Assembly (NCBI RefSeq): GCF_014199205.1
Contig: NZ_JACIJD010000013.1
Coordinates: forward strand, 1-64,000
DNA: 64,000 bases
Direction: 5' to 3'
DNA from: Muricoccus pecuniae
Lineage (GTDB): Bacteria > Pseudomonadota > Alphaproteobacteria > Acetobacterales > Acetobacteraceae
Shown here: positions 54,283-63,563 of the stretch, in pieces
How positions within the stretch are numbered: the first letter of the stretch is position 1
How the letters are laid out: each line of letters starts with the position of its first letter
The notes under the pieces: generated by a model
The model's input: the letters and a program-made list of their open reading frames with translations, nothing else
The model's database searches: none
What the model was told of the DNA's origin: nothing
Made by a program: the position numbers and the translations under genes

Positions 54283-54621
54283 CTACCCGCCCTGCGCTTC
54301 CAGGTGTGCGCGATAGAAGGGCGTCGGGGCGACGATGCGGTTCTCCATCTCCTGCAGCACGCCCAGCTCCGCCACCTTGGCAAGATAGGCCTGGAAGGCG
54401 GGGTCGGCGGCCATGGCGGCGCGGCGCTTCTCGCGGTCCGCCTGGCTGTCATAGGCCCAGAGATGGACGACGCGGTTCAGCGGGCCCTCCACCGTCGTGT
54501 ACCAGCCGAGGCAGCGGCCGAGATGCTTCTTTTGAAGCTCCCACGCCATCGTCTCGTAGAGCTTCACGAACTCGGCCATGCGGTTCGGCTGGCAGGTGTA
54601 GATCCGCAGGTCCACGATCAT
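54283..54621 (-). CDS. NIPSNAP family protein
   Basis: 112 residues from ATG 54621. The sequence 'MIVDLRIYTCQPNRMAEFVKLYE' start, 'LGWYTTVEGPLNRVVHLWAYDSQADREKRRAAM' centre and 'FYRAHLEAQGG' end are typical of the dimeric alpha-beta barrel NIPSNAP group. Function unknown; members are often near catabolic genes. It follows the TetR gene by 47 bp on the same strand and is probably regulated by it. Confidence 0.87.
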   Translation of the reverse strand: MIVDLRIYTCQPNRMAEFVKLYETMAWELQKKHLGRCLGWYTTVEGPLNRVVHLWAYDSQADREKRRAAMAADPAFQAYLAKVAELGVLQEMENRIVAPTPFYRAHLEAQGG

Positions 54622-54668
54622 CGGCGCATTCCTCGTCGTCGCGTTCTCGGCCGCGGGGAGGGACCCCC

Positions 54669-55262
54669 TCAGGCGCCCGCAGACTCCTCCACGGCGAGCA
54701 GCGCGTCCAGGGTGCGGGCGGCGGTGGCCAGCACGCCCTCGTCCCCCGTGACCATCAGCCCGGCGATCGCCCCGTCGATGAGCAGCAGCAGCGTCTCGGC
54801 GAACTCCCCGGGGTGGGCGAGGCCGGCATCCCCGGCCAGGCCCGCCAGGAAGGCGCGGCAGGCGGCGCGGTGCTCGGTGGCCAGCTCGCGCAGCCAGGGC
54901 TCGCCCTTCGTGTGCTCGGCCACCGCGTTGATGAAGGCGCAGCCGTAGAAGCGGCCGCCGCGGAACCAGCCGGCCAGGGCGGGGACGATGGCGCGCAGCC
55001 GCGCGCGCGGGTCGTCGGAGGCGGCGGCGACCTCGGCGGCGAAGGCCTCGCGCCAGGCCTGCCCCTCCTCGCGCAGCGCCGCGCGCACCAGCGCCTCCTT
55101 CGAGCCGAAGCGGCTGTAGAGCGTCATCTTCGAGGCGCCGGCGGCGGCGAGGATGCGGTCCACCCCCGTCGCGTGGATGCCGTCCCGGCAGAACATCTCC
55201 CGGGCCGCGGCGACGATGCGCTCGTGCGGCGCGAGGGCCTCGGGCGGGGAAGGGATCGGCAC
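54669..55262 (-). CDS. TetR family transcriptional regulator
   Basis: About 197 residues if the GTG at 55262 is used; the frame stays open upstream without a good ribosome site, so the start is uncertain. The helix-turn-helix is 'ERIVAAAREMFCRDGIHATGVDRILAAAGASKMTLYSRFGSKEALV'. The effector part has 'FRGGRFYGCAFINAVAEHTKGEPWLRELATEHRAACRAFLAGLA' of the TetR_C subgroup that includes regulators of oxidative or small-molecule responses. Its neighbours are NIPSNAP downstream and cyanase divergent, either of which could be its target. Confidence 0.8.
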   Translation of the reverse strand: MPIPSPPEALAPHERIVAAAREMFCRDGIHATGVDRILAAAGASKMTLYSRFGSKEALVRAALREEGQAWREAFAAEVAAASDDPRARLRAIVPALAGWFRGGRFYGCAFINAVAEHTKGEPWLRELATEHRAACRAFLAGLAGDAGLAHPGEFAETLLLLIDGAIAGLMVTGDEGVLATAARTLDALLAVEESAGA

Positions 55263-55536
55263 GGGGGCCGCGGCCTTCGGGATGGGACTGCTCCTGTCTG
55301 TTGCAGGGACTGCCCATGAGGAATGCAGCCCCGGCCGTGAACCCCGCCTCACGGGCGGGCGGCGGATCCGGTCGCCATCATGCCCCATCCGCCAGGCCCA
55401 GGCGAGGGCCGCGGGCCTCCCGACCACCTGATGGAACGGCCTTGCCGGCCCTGTGGCCCGGGCCGCCCGCCGGTGGAACGCGGCTTGCCCTGCCGGAGCG
55501 CGTCCGCCCGCCGGCGGCCTGACCAGAGAGAAGACG
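55263..55536. promoter_or_regulatory. Divergent region, TetR gene / cyanase
   Basis: 274 bp without a supported gene, GC-rich. The AT-richer patch CTCCTGTCTGTTGCAGG at about 55290-55306 is the most likely promoter/operator part. A GAGAGAAGACG ribosome site precedes the cyanase ATG. Confidence 0.35.
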
Positions 55537-55983
55537 ATGAACGACGCCAAGACCGAGCTCGGCCGGAAGATCCTCAAGATCAAGAAGAGCAAGGGGCTGA
55601 AATGGGCCGAGGTGGCCGCGCGGATAGGCCAGAGCCCCGTCTGGACCTGCGCGCTCTGCATGGGCCAGATGAGCGCCGAGCCGCACCACGCCCGCGGCAT
55701 CGCCGAGCTCTTCGGCCTCGACGAGGAGGAGGAGGCGACGCTCCTCGAGATCCCCTATCGCGGCGCCCAGCCCCTGCCGCCGACGGACCCGCTGATCTAC
55801 CGCTTCTACGAGCTGATCCTCGTCTACGGCACGACCTGGAAGGAGATGATCCACGAGGAGTTCGGCGACGGCATCATGTCCGCCATCGACTACGACATGC
55901 AGCTCGAGCGCCAGCCCGACCAGAAGGGCGACCGCGTGCGGATCACCATGTCCGGCAAGTTCCTGCCCTACAAGCGGTACTGA
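55537..55983 (+). CDS. cynS: Cyanate hydratase (cyanase)
   Basis: 148 residues, family length. The N-terminal helix-turn-helix-like domain is 'LGRKILKIKKSKGLKWAEVAARIGQSPVWTCALCMGQ'. The catalytic residues R89, E92 and S115 ('LIYRFYELILVYGTTWK', 'DGIMSAIDYD') keep the spacing of the E. coli R96/E99/S122 set. It turns cyanate and bicarbonate into ammonia and CO2, as a cytoplasmic decamer. No cyanate permease or carbonic anhydrase gene is adjacent. Confidence 0.97.
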   Translation: MNDAKTELGRKILKIKKSKGLKWAEVAARIGQSPVWTCALCMGQMSAEPHHARGIAELFGLDEEEEATLLEIPYRGAQPLPPTDPLIYRFYELILVYGTTWKEMIHEEFGDGIMSAIDYDMQLERQPDQKGDRVRITMSGKFLPYKRY

Positions 55984-55993
55984 CCGTTCGGGG

Positions 55994-56013
55994 GAGGGGC
56001 CGCGCGGCCCCTC
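55994..56013. terminator. Perfect 20-bp palindrome between convergent genes
   Basis: GAGGGGCCGC joined directly to GCGGCCCCTC, 10 bp after the cyanase stop and reaching the stop of the convergent EF-hand gene. Probably a shared terminator. Confidence 0.6.
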
Positions 56014-56905
56014 ACTCGCTCCCGAGCAGGCCCTCGACGATTCCGCGCAGCAGCGCCGCTCCCTCGGAGAGCCGCTCCAGCGCGAGGGGCCGCCCGCGCG
56101 CCTCGCCGCCCGTGGCGAGGGCCGCGCGGTCCTGTCCCAGCTCGCGCGCGGAGAGGCGGCCATCGCCGTCGTAGTCGAGGCTCTCCATCATCAGCCGCGC
56201 CCCGGCGACGCCGCCCACCACCCCCGCCGAATTGGCGAGGCCGGAGAGCTCCGGCGCCGCCTCGGCCTGGAGGGAGAGGAGCCAGGCGGCGCCCCGGAAC
56301 AGCCGCGCCAGCTCCGCCGTGCCGAGGAGGTTGTCGCCCGAGACATCGCCCACGCGGACGAGGGCGGCCGCACAATCCGCCACGGCCCCCGTGCCCGGGC
56401 CGCAGGCGGCCTCCAGCACCTCCACCGCGCCGAGGAAGGCGACGCCCTCGCCCTGGGCGGCGAAGGAGAGGGGGGTGGCGGGGCAGCGCTGCCAGCGGGT
56501 GACGGGGGCATCGCCCGGCAGGCGGTCGTCGCGCGTCTTGTTGCCCGGCTCCGCCGTCTCCAGCGCGTCGCCGGCGGGGCGGAGCATCAGGCGCGGGGCC
56601 TCGGCGCCGCGGGCCGTCGCCACCGTCCAGCCGCCCTCCAGGCCGCGGGCCTCGGTGAAGCGCAGCAGGCGCCCGGCGCCGTCCGCCGGCACGCGGGCCG
56701 CGCCGCGGGCGGAGAGGGCGAGCATGGCCGTGGGAGCGGTGCACTCCCCCGTGAACCAGGCGCCGCGCTGGGCCTGGCCGACCACGGCCCCCGGGCCTGG
56801 AAGCTGTCCCTGGGCGGCCGGGTCCTGGGCGCGGGCTCCCGGTGCCGCGGCGAGGGCGGCGAGAAGGGCGAGGCCGGCCAGGAAGGAGCGGGCGGGAGGG
56901 GTCAT
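56012..56905 (-). CDS. Secreted EF-hand protein of unknown function
   Basis: 297 residues. Signal peptide 'ARSFLAGLALLAALAAAPGARAQ'. Two EF-hand loops are visible: canonical DYDGDGRLSARE near 240-251, and a weaker DVSGDNLLGTAE near 187-198, with D, S/D, D and E at positions 1, 3, 5 and 12. Both probably bind Ca2+ in the periplasm. The region before them ('GAVVGQAQRGAWFTGECTAPTAMLALSARGAARV', 'VTRWQRCPATPLSFAAQGEGV') is not recognised. Its ATG overlaps the stop of the upstream five-repeat protein gene, so the two are coupled. Confidence 0.75.
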   Translation of the reverse strand: MTPPARSFLAGLALLAALAAAPGARAQDPAAQGQLPGPGAVVGQAQRGAWFTGECTAPTAMLALSARGAARVPADGAGRLLRFTEARGLEGGWTVATARGAEAPRLMLRPAGDALETAEPGNKTRDDRLPGDAPVTRWQRCPATPLSFAAQGEGVAFLGAVEVLEAACGPGTGAVADCAAALVRVGDVSGDNLLGTAELARLFRGAAWLLSLQAEAAPELSGLANSAGVVGGVAGARLMMESLDYDGDGRLSARELGQDRAALATGGEARGRPLALERLSEGAALLRGIVEGLLGSE

Positions 56906-58350
56906 GGCAGGGGCACCTCGATGCCGGCACAGAGGTCCAGGGGATCGCGCGTCACCTCCCGCCCGTCGCGGAAGACGGCGGTGAGGCGGGCGGGGCAGGC
57001 GCCGCCCTCGGGCGGGGCGATGTCCAGCGTCTCGTTCGCGCCGAGCACGGTCGCGCCCAGCCGGTCCTCCCCGCGCGGCGCGCCGGGGGGGTCGATGTAG
57101 AGCTCCACGACCGGCAGGCGGGCGGCGTTGCGCAGGCGCACGCTGCCCGGGCGGGGGCCGTCATCCTCCTCGCCCTCGTCCAGCCGGGCGGCGATCGTCC
57201 AGCCCGGACGGATGCTGACGAGCGGGTTCTGGCAGATGTTCACCTCCCGCCGCTCCTCCGCGCCGCTGCTGGGGAAGACGACGCGCAGGTCTGCCACGCA
57301 GTCCACGGGCAGGGAGAGGGTCTGCCGCTCGCCCCGGCCGAGGCCACCGGGCAGCCGCTCCGGCCCCCAGTCCCCCTCGTTGGAGGAGGAGACGTAGATC
57401 TCCTCGATCCGCGCACCGTGGCGGTTCACGAGCGTCAGCGGGCGCTCGGGCGGGCGGGGGATGCCGCTGCCGTCGAAGGTGACGGGGGCGGTGCAGATGT
57501 TCACCCCGCGCCGCGCCTCGGCCGCGCCGTCCGCATAGGTGGCGCGCAGGTCGGCCTCGCAGCCGGGCAGGCGCAGCCGGAGGCGGAAGCTGCTGCCATC
57601 GGGCGCGACCTGGTTGCCCATGCGGTCCACGCCCCAGCCCTCATCGGCGTCGAGCGCGCCGCCGCGCCCGGCGGGAACGACGTGCAGCCCGCCCAGTGGG
57701 CGCCCGGCGCGGTTGTTCACCGTGAGGTCCCGCCAGGGGAGGGCGGGGTCGGCCAGGGTGACGCGCGGGTTGCGGCAGACATCCGTGCGCGGGCGCGACA
57801 CCTCGGAACCGTCCGCCATCACGGCGGTGATGTCGAAGACGCAGTCGCGGCGCCGCCCGAGGCGCAGGCGGTGGGGGCGGCCGGCGGGCACGGTCTCCGC
57901 CCCCAGCCGGTCCGGCCCGCGCGGGGCGCCGGGCGGGGCGGCGTAGAGTTCCCGGATATCGAGGTCGGTGTCGTTGTTGACCAGCGCCTCCCGTACCGGG
58001 GCGGAGGCGTCGCCGAGGGTGACGCGGCTGCTCCGGCAGAGATCGATCCCCCGCCGCTCCTCCACCGTCTCGTCCGCGAGGATCGCGCGGAGGGACCAGG
58101 CGCAGGGCTGGTTGCGGCCGAGGCGGAGGCGGACGCTGCCACCCGGTGGCAGGGTATCCGCCCCGAGCCGGTCCGGGCCGGGATCGGTCTCGGTGGAGGG
58201 GACGAGGTAGATCTCCCGCACGGCGAGGCCCGTCTCGTTCGCGATCACGGCCTCCCGCTCGGCCGGGCGGGAGCCGGGGTTTTGCGCGCGGCCCGGCGAG
58301 GGAAGGAGGAGCAGGGCCGCCAGCCCGATCCCCATGAGCGTCCCACGCAT
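56902..58350 (-). CDS. Secreted protein with five tandem about 80-residue repeats
   Basis: 482 residues from ATG 58350. Signal peptide 'MGIGLAALLLLPSPGRAQ'. Five repeats share the plan 'xxVNNxTxxxIxELYxxPPGAPRGxDRLGAxxL', then '..RLRLGRxxxCxxDxxAxxADGxExxRxxxDxC'. Each has two conserved cysteines (C in the middle, C near the end), probably one disulphide per repeat. The repeats look beta-rich. I do not know the function; a surface or periplasmic binding role is a guess. It overlaps the EF-hand gene by 4 bp, forming a two-gene unit. Confidence 0.75.
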   Translation of the reverse strand: MRGTLMGIGLAALLLLPSPGRAQNPGSRPAEREAVIANETGLAVREIYLVPSTETDPGPDRLGADTLPPGGSVRLRLGRNQPCAWSLRAILADETVEERRGIDLCRSSRVTLGDASAPVREALVNNDTDLDIRELYAAPPGAPRGPDRLGAETVPAGRPHRLRLGRRRDCVFDITAVMADGSEVSRPRTDVCRNPRVTLADPALPWRDLTVNNRAGRPLGGLHVVPAGRGGALDADEGWGVDRMGNQVAPDGSSFRLRLRLPGCEADLRATYADGAAEARRGVNICTAPVTFDGSGIPRPPERPLTLVNRHGARIEEIYVSSSNEGDWGPERLPGGLGRGERQTLSLPVDCVADLRVVFPSSGAEERREVNICQNPLVSIRPGWTIAARLDEGEEDDGPRPGSVRLRNAARLPVVELYIDPPGAPRGEDRLGATVLGANETLDIAPPEGGACPARLTAVFRDGREVTRDPLDLCAGIEVPLP

Positions 58351-58608
58351 TCCAGAACCCCGATCCCCTGCCTCGCCGACCCGCCCGGGAGGTGCGGCGC
58401 AGGATCGTCGCATGAAAGCCACGGCGCAATTGCAGGGAAGACACACCCGGCCCCTCGCGCGCGGAGGGAGCGGGGAGAAGGCGTCAAGGCGGCGTGATGG
58501 GCGCGCGGCGCCGCCACCGGGGGGCAGGAAATCGCGCCGGGCCGGATTCTGCGCCGCCGCCCTTCTGGTCTAAGCTGCGCGCAACCGTCCATGGGAGGAC
58601 CGATCGCC

Positions 58609-59598
58609 ATGACCCCCCGCCCCGCCTCGCGCCGCCGTTTCCTGGCCGGCGCCGCGGCCCTGCCCTTTCTTTCCGCCGGCTTCCCGGCCGGGGCGCGCGC
58701 CCAGGGCACCCAGCGCTATGCCAGCCTGAACATATTCATCCCCGCCGCCCCCGGCGGCGGCTGGGACAGCCTCGGCCGCGCGATCGAGCAGGTGGCCCGG
58801 CAGGGCGGGCTCGTCGGCGCCATGCAGTTCGAGAATGTAGGCGGCGCGGGCGGCGCGGTGGGCCTGCCGCGCTTCGTGGCCCAGCGCCGCGGCCGGCCGG
58901 ACGCGCTGATGGTGGCCGGCGCCGTGATGGTGGGCTCGACCATCACCAACAAGAGCCCCGTGGGCGTGAGGGACGTGACCCCGATCGCGCGGCTGACGGA
59001 CGAGACCCTCGCCGTGGTGGTGCCGGCCAGTTCCGAGATCCGCGACCTCAAGGGGCTGATGGACGCGCTCCGCGCCAATCCCGGCGGGGTGGCGGTGGGC
59101 GGCGGCTCGGCCGGCGGCATGGACCACATCCTGCTGGGCCAGCTCATCAAGTCCGTCGGCCGCAACGCGCGCGAGGGATCCTACGTCGCCTTCGCCGGCG
59201 GCGGCCCGGCCCAGGCGGCCATCCTCGGCGGCCAGGTGAAAGCGGGCATTTCCGGCTTCTCGGAATTCGCCGAGCAGATCAAGGCGGGGCGGATGCGCGC
59301 CCTGGCCACGAGCGGCGCGACGCGGACGGACCCTGCCGTGCCCACGCTCCGCGAGAGCGGGATCGACATCGTGATGGGCAACTGGCGCGGCCTCTTCGCC
59401 CCGCCCGGCATCAGCGCCGACATCCGCGCCAACCACATCCGCTTCGCGACCGAGCTGCACGCCCTGCCGGCCTGGAAGTCGCTGCTGGAGACCCGCGGCT
59501 GGGAGGACGCCTTCATGGAAGGCGGCGCCTTCGAGGAGTTCCTGAAGCGTGACCTCGAGGCCACCGCCGCCGTGCTGCGGGAGATCGGGCTCGCCTGA
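58609..59598 (+). CDS. Tripartite tricarboxylate transporter solute-binding protein (TctC)
   Basis: 329 residues from ATG 58609, chosen because GGGAGG lies 12 nt upstream within an earlier ATG. Twin-arginine-like signal 'SRRRFLAGAAALPFLSAGFPAGARAQ'. The core has 'LNIFIPAAPGGGWDSLGRAIEQVAR', 'ENVGGAGGAVGLPRFVA' and 'DVTPIARLTDETLAVVVPA'. It binds a small carboxylate in the periplasm for the TctB-TctA channel encoded 1.5 kb downstream; an opposite-strand RTX gene now sits between them. Confidence 0.9.
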   Translation: MTPRPASRRRFLAGAAALPFLSAGFPAGARAQGTQRYASLNIFIPAAPGGGWDSLGRAIEQVARQGGLVGAMQFENVGGAGGAVGLPRFVAQRRGRPDALMVAGAVMVGSTITNKSPVGVRDVTPIARLTDETLAVVVPASSEIRDLKGLMDALRANPGGVAVGGGSAGGMDHILLGQLIKSVGRNAREGSYVAFAGGGPAQAAILGGQVKAGISGFSEFAEQIKAGRMRALATSGATRTDPAVPTLRESGIDIVMGNWRGLFAPPGISADIRANHIRFATELHALPAWKSLLETRGWEDAFMEGGAFEEFLKRDLEATAAVLREIGLA

Positions 59599-59605
59599 GC
59601 CCGGC

Positions 59606-59639
59606 CCCGCCGGATCCTGCCGAGGCCGGATCCGGCGGG
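59606..59639. terminator. Bidirectional hairpin between tctC and RTX gene
   Basis: 12-bp stem CCCGCCGGATCC/GGATCCGGCGGG with a 10-nt loop between convergent stops at 59598 and 59646. Confidence 0.65.
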
Positions 59640-59645
59640 AGCGCC

Positions 59646-60899
59646 TCAGGCGATGACGTGGAGGTCGCCCGCCGCCGGCGACGTGCCCGCGGCGAAGAGC
59701 GCGATCCGCACCGCCGTGGCCGTGCCCTCGCCGTCCGCATCCCACCAGAGCTGGTCGGCATCGGTTTCCAGGATGAACTGGCCGGTGCCGGCGGGGGCGT
59801 CCGACAGGCCCGTGGTGTTGCTCGTGAACCGCCCCGTTGCCAGCAGGTCCATGCCCGCGGCGAGCCCGCCGCCGAAGCCCGCGGCCGAGACCTCGACCAC
59901 GTCGCTCCCCCGCAGGAAATCGGTGACGCTGTCCCCGCCCTCCCAGGCAAAGCCGTAGCGGAAGTGGTCCGCGCCGGCGCCGCCCGTGAGCCGGTCCGCG
60001 CCGGGGCCGCCCGCGAGCACGTCCTCCCCCGCGCCGCCGACCAGCGTGTCCCGGCCCGCCAGGCCGGCCAGCAGGCTCCCGGCATCGTTCGCGAGCATGC
60101 GGTTGTCCGCGCCGTTGCCCGTGCCGGTGAGGGGGGCCGTGCCGGAGAGGGTGAGGTTCTCGATGCCGGCCGCGAGGGTAAAGGAAAGGGACGAAACCAC
60201 CGTGTCCACTCCGCCGCCGCCGGCCTCGCTGACCCGGTCCCCGGCGTCGTCCACGATGTAGCGATCATTCCCGGGGCCGCCGAGCAGGAGGTCGGCGCCC
60301 GCCCCGCCATCGAGCCGGTCGGCACCGTCCCCGCCCTGGAGCAGGTCGCGCCCGGCCCCGCCGGAGAGGGTGTCGTCCCCGCTGCCGCCCTGGAGGATGT
60401 CGTCCCCCATGCCGCCCCGCAACGTGTCCTGGCCCGCCCCGCCGGCCAGCAGGTCGCTCCCCGCGCCGCCCACCAGGAGATCGTCCCCGGCCCCGCCGAG
60501 GAGCGCGTCGGCCCCGGCGCCGCCGGTCAGCGTGTCGGCGCCCGCGCCGGCATGGAGCAGGAGGGAGGCCGTCGCGGGGAGCGCCGACCCGTCCGCCATG
60601 ACGGAGGCCGCGCCCTCGGCCAGCACGGTGACGCGGCCGCCGGTGAAGGCCGCCGCGGCGTTCGCGCCGAGGGTGAGGCTCTGCGCGCCGCTGCCGTGCA
60701 GCCACAGGCCTTCCATGTTGCGGAGATGGACGAAGTCGCCGTCCGTGGCGGAGAGGTCGTCGGTGAAGATCGCGACGTCGAGCCCGCCGGCGCCGTCCAG
60801 CAGGCCTGCCGCGTGCAGGCCCTCGGCGCCGCCGAGGATGAAGAGATCGGTGCCGCGCGTCCCGGTTTTGGGAGCGGTCGGGGCAATGAAGATGGCCAA
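59646..60899 (-). CDS. RTX-type calcium-binding secreted protein
   Basis: 417 residues from a TTG at 60899 (GGAG 9 nt upstream); a longer start at 61070 is less likely. No Sec signal, as expected for type I secretion. Glycine-rich nonapeptides (GGAGxDxLx) form two blocks, at about 120-210 (about ten copies) and about 279-315 (about four). Between them is 'YIVDDAGDRVSEAGGGGVDTVVSSLSFTLAAGIENLTLSG', the usual RTX beta-helix spacer. The C-terminal 'FILETDADQLWWDADGEGTATAVRIALFA' is the family secretion-end motif. It binds Ca2+ outside the cell; the N-terminal part has no recognisable enzyme domain. Transporter genes are not adjacent. Confidence 0.88.
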   Translation of the reverse strand: MAIFIAPTAPKTGTRGTDLFILGGAEGLHAAGLLDGAGGLDVAIFTDDLSATDGDFVHLRNMEGLWLHGSGAQSLTLGANAAAAFTGGRVTVLAEGAASVMADGSALPATASLLLHAGAGADTLTGGAGADALLGGAGDDLLVGGAGSDLLAGGAGQDTLRGGMGDDILQGGSGDDTLSGGAGRDLLQGGDGADRLDGGAGADLLLGGPGNDRYIVDDAGDRVSEAGGGGVDTVVSSLSFTLAAGIENLTLSGTAPLTGTGNGADNRMLANDAGSLLAGLAGRDTLVGGAGEDVLAGGPGADRLTGGAGADHFRYGFAWEGGDSVTDFLRGSDVVEVSAAGFGGGLAAGMDLLATGRFTSNTTGLSDAPAGTGQFILETDADQLWWDADGEGTATAVRIALFAAGTSPAAGDLHVIA

Positions 60900-61061
60900 G
60901 GCTGGATTCTCCAGAGGCGTCGCGCGCTGTTTTTGGCGCGCGACCCAACGCTGCCCGGCCCGGGTGAACGAAGCGTAAAGCCCCGGCACTTTCGCTCCCT
61001 GCGGGGCCATGCCATTCACCAATCGACGCCCGCCGAGGCGGAGAGACGGGAAGAAACCTCC

Positions 61062-61562
61062 ATGCAGCACCCATCCCCGCCAAGGGCCGGGACGCCCGGC
61101 GCCGATCTCGGCGTCGGCCTCTTCGTCGTCCTGCTCGGCCTCCTCACCCTCTATTCCGCCTGGGCCATCGCGGATTCGCCGCTCTACGCCCAGGTCGGCG
61201 CGAAGGCCGTGCCCTATCTCGTGGGGGGAATCCTCGTGGCGCTCGGCATCGCCCTCTCGGCGGTCGCGCTGCGCGGCGGCTGGAGCGGCGACCTGGAGGA
61301 GGCGATGGAGGCGCCGCCGACGAACTGGCGCGCGCTTGCCCTGCTCGGCGCGGGGCTGCTGGTGCAGCTCGCCCTCATCGACTGGCTCGGCTTCGTCATC
61401 GCGGCGACGATCCAGTACGTGCTCGTCTGCGCCGCCTTCGGCTCGCGCCGCCCGCTGCGCGACCTGCTCATCGGCATCGTGGTGACGCTCGGCGCCTATC
61501 TCGGCTTCTCGCGCCTGCTCGGCGTCAATATCGGCGCGGGCGTGCTGGAGGGAATTCTCTGA
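61062..61562 (+). CDS. Tripartite tricarboxylate transporter small membrane subunit (TctB)
   Basis: 166 residues from ATG 61062, four membrane helices: '[22 protein letters not shown]', '[22 protein letters not shown]', '[40 protein letters not shown]', '[21 protein letters not shown]'. This is the TctB pattern. Its last base is the first base of the tctA ATG, so translation is coupled. Confidence 0.9.
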   Translation: MQHPSPPRAGTPGADLGVGLFVVLLGLLTLYSAWAIADSPLYAQVGAKAVPYLVGGILVALGIALSAVALRGGWSGDLEEAMEAPPTNWRALALLGAGLLVQLALIDWLGFVIAATIQYVLVCAAFGSRRPLRDLLIGIVVTLGAYLGFSRLLGVNIGAGVLEGIL

Positions 61563-63055
61563 TGGACGTTCTCTCCGGCCTCGCCCTCGGCTTCGGCAAC
61601 GCCCTCACCCCGATCAATCTCGGCTGGGCGCTGCTCGGCTGCTTCCTCGGCACCGCGATCGGCGTGCTGCCCGGCATCGGGCCGGCGCTGACCATCGCGC
61701 TGCTCCTGCCCGTGACCTTCAAGGTGGAGGCGACGGGCGCCTTCATCCTTTTCTGCGGCGTGTTCTACGGCGCGATGTATGGCGGCTCCACCACCTCGAT
61801 CCTGCTGAACACGCCGGGTGAGTCGGGCTCGATCATCACCGCGCTGGAGGGCGCGAAGATGGCGAAGAACGGGCGCGCGGGGCCGGCCCTCGTCACCGCC
61901 GCCGTCGGCTCCTTCGTGGCGGGCACGGTAGGCACGCTCGGCATCTCCTTCGTCGGGCCGCTGGTGGTGGACGTCGCGCTGCGCCTCGGGCCTGCCGAGT
62001 ACTTCTCGCTGATGATGCTCTGCTTCGTCACCGTCTCGGCGGTGCTCGGCGGCTCGGCGCTGCGCGGCCTCGCCTCGCTCGGCTTCGGGCTGATGCTCGG
62101 CCTCGTCGGCGTCGATCTCCAGACGGGGCAGGCGCGGCTGACCTTCGGCATCCCCGAACTGCTGGACGGCGTGAACGTCGTGCTCGTCGCCGTCGCGCTC
62201 TTCGCGGTTGGGGAGACGATGTACCTCGCCTGGCGCCACGTGCAGGGCGTGCAGGAGGTGCGGCCCGTCGGGCGGCTGTGGATGAGCGGCCAGGAGTGGC
62301 GCCGCTCCATCGGCCCCTGGCTGCGCGGCTCCTTCCTCGGCTTTCCCTTCGGCGTGCTCCCCGCGGGCGGCACGGAGATGCCGACGATGCTCAGCTATTA
62401 CGCCGAGCGGAAGCTGGTGAAGCCGGAGCACCGGCATGAATTCGGCACGACGGGCGCGATCGAGGGCGTGGCGGGGCCGGAGGCGGCGAACAACGCGGCG
62501 GCCGCCGGCATCCTCGTGCCGATGCTCACCCTCGGCCTGCCGACATCGGCGACGGCCGCGATCATGCTCTCGGCCTTCCAGTCCTACGGCATCCAGCCCG
62601 GGCCCCTGCTGTTCACGCAGCAGGCGGCGCTCGTCTGGACGCTGATCGCCAGCCTCTACATCGCCAATGTCATGCTGGTGGTGCTGAACCTGCCGCTGGT
62701 CGGGCTCTGGGCGCGCATCCTGAAGATCCCGACGCCGCAGCTCTATGCCGGCATCCTCGTCTTCGCGACGATCGGCACCTACGGGATCAGCAACTCGGTG
62801 ACGGACCTCGTGCTGCTCTACGGCATCGGGATCGTCGCCATGTTCATGCGGCGCTTCGACTTCCCGACCGCGCCCGTGGTCATCGGCATGATCCTCGGCC
62901 CCATGGCGGAGCAGGCGCTGCGCCAGGCGCTGACGATCAGCCAGGGCGACTGGACCACCTTCCTCACGCGCCCGATCTCGCTGTGCATCCTGCTGGTGGC
63001 GGTGCTGGCGCTGGTGGGGCCGCGCCTCTGGGGCGTGTTCCGGGCGCGCGCCTAG
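61562..63055 (+). CDS. Tripartite tricarboxylate transporter large membrane subunit (TctA)
   Basis: 497 residues, normal TctA length, about 11-12 helices. Family signatures: '[28 protein letters not shown]', '[24 protein letters not shown]', and '[46 protein letters not shown]'. It forms the secondary (ion-driven) permease that receives solute from the TctC protein. Confidence 0.95.
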   Translation: MDVLSGLALGFGNALTPINLGWALLGCFLGTAIGVLPGIGPALTIALLLPVTFKVEATGAFILFCGVFYGAMYGGSTTSILLNTPGESGSIITALEGAKMAKNGRAGPALVTAAVGSFVAGTVGTLGISFVGPLVVDVALRLGPAEYFSLMMLCFVTVSAVLGGSALRGLASLGFGLMLGLVGVDLQTGQARLTFGIPELLDGVNVVLVAVALFAVGETMYLAWRHVQGVQEVRPVGRLWMSGQEWRRSIGPWLRGSFLGFPFGVLPAGGTEMPTMLSYYAERKLVKPEHRHEFGTTGAIEGVAGPEAANNAAAAGILVPMLTLGLPTSATAAIMLSAFQSYGIQPGPLLFTQQAALVWTLIASLYIANVMLVVLNLPLVGLWARILKIPTPQLYAGILVFATIGTYGISNSVTDLVLLYGIGIVAMFMRRFDFPTAPVVIGMILGPMAEQALRQALTISQGDWTTFLTRPISLCILLVAVLALVGPRLWGVFRARA

Positions 63056-63170
63056 CGCCGGCACCCTCCCGCGGCGCCGGGGGCCTGGCCCCTGCCGGTG
63101 CCGCGGGGCTGTTCAAGCACCCTTGGACCGGCCTCTTGGAGGGGGCGGTCCCTTTGCCTATCTCTTGGGC

Positions 63171-63512
63171 ATGTCCAAGGCGCTCCCCCACCCCGACCCG
63201 GAGGCGATCGACCTCTCCGCGGTGCTGGACGCGCTGCGGGATCCGATCCGGCGGGCGATCGTGCTGACCGTGGCGGAGGGGGGCGAGAAGCGCTGCTCCT
63301 CCTTCCTGCACTGCACGACCAAGACGAATCTCAGCTACCACCTCGCCCGCCTGCGGGAGGCCGGGGTGGTGCGGGTTCGCGTCGAGGGGCCGGCCCGGAT
63401 CGTCTCGCTGCGCCGTACGGAGCTGGACGCGCGATTCCCGGGCCTTCTGGACGCCGTCCTGCGCGGTGCCCGGCAGGCCCCGGCCCCCGCGCGGCTCGCC
63501 GAGACGGCCTGA
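63171..63512 (+). CDS. ArsR-like winged helix regulator
   Basis: 113 residues from ATG 63171. The winged helix is 'VLDALRDPIRRAIVLTVAEGGEKRCSSFL..TTKTNLSYHLARLREAGVVRVRVEGPARIVSLRRTELDARFPGLL'. The metal-binding ELCVCDL motif of classical ArsR is missing, so it is probably not a metalloregulator. It lies between tctA and hslU on the same strand; the target is unknown. Confidence 0.85.
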   Translation: MSKALPHPDPEAIDLSAVLDALRDPIRRAIVLTVAEGGEKRCSSFLHCTTKTNLSYHLARLREAGVVRVRVEGPARIVSLRRTELDARFPGLLDAVLRGARQAPAPARLAETA

Positions 63513-63563
63513 CACCCCGAACACCCCGAACGGGGCGCGGCGACGCGCCCGGATGACGCACGA

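Noticed and set aside
60200-60560. Tandem repeat DNA considered as a CRISPR-like array
   Set aside because: The period is that of RTX nonapeptide codons (27 bp) with no unique spacers.
59658-61061. Long N-terminus for TctB
   Set aside because: Antisense to the RTX nonapeptide repeats; TctB homology starts after ATG 61062.
60900-61070. Extension of the RTX protein to an upstream start
   Set aside because: The added 57 residues have no family similarity and would reach the tctB start; the TTG at 60899 has a ribosome site directly upstream.
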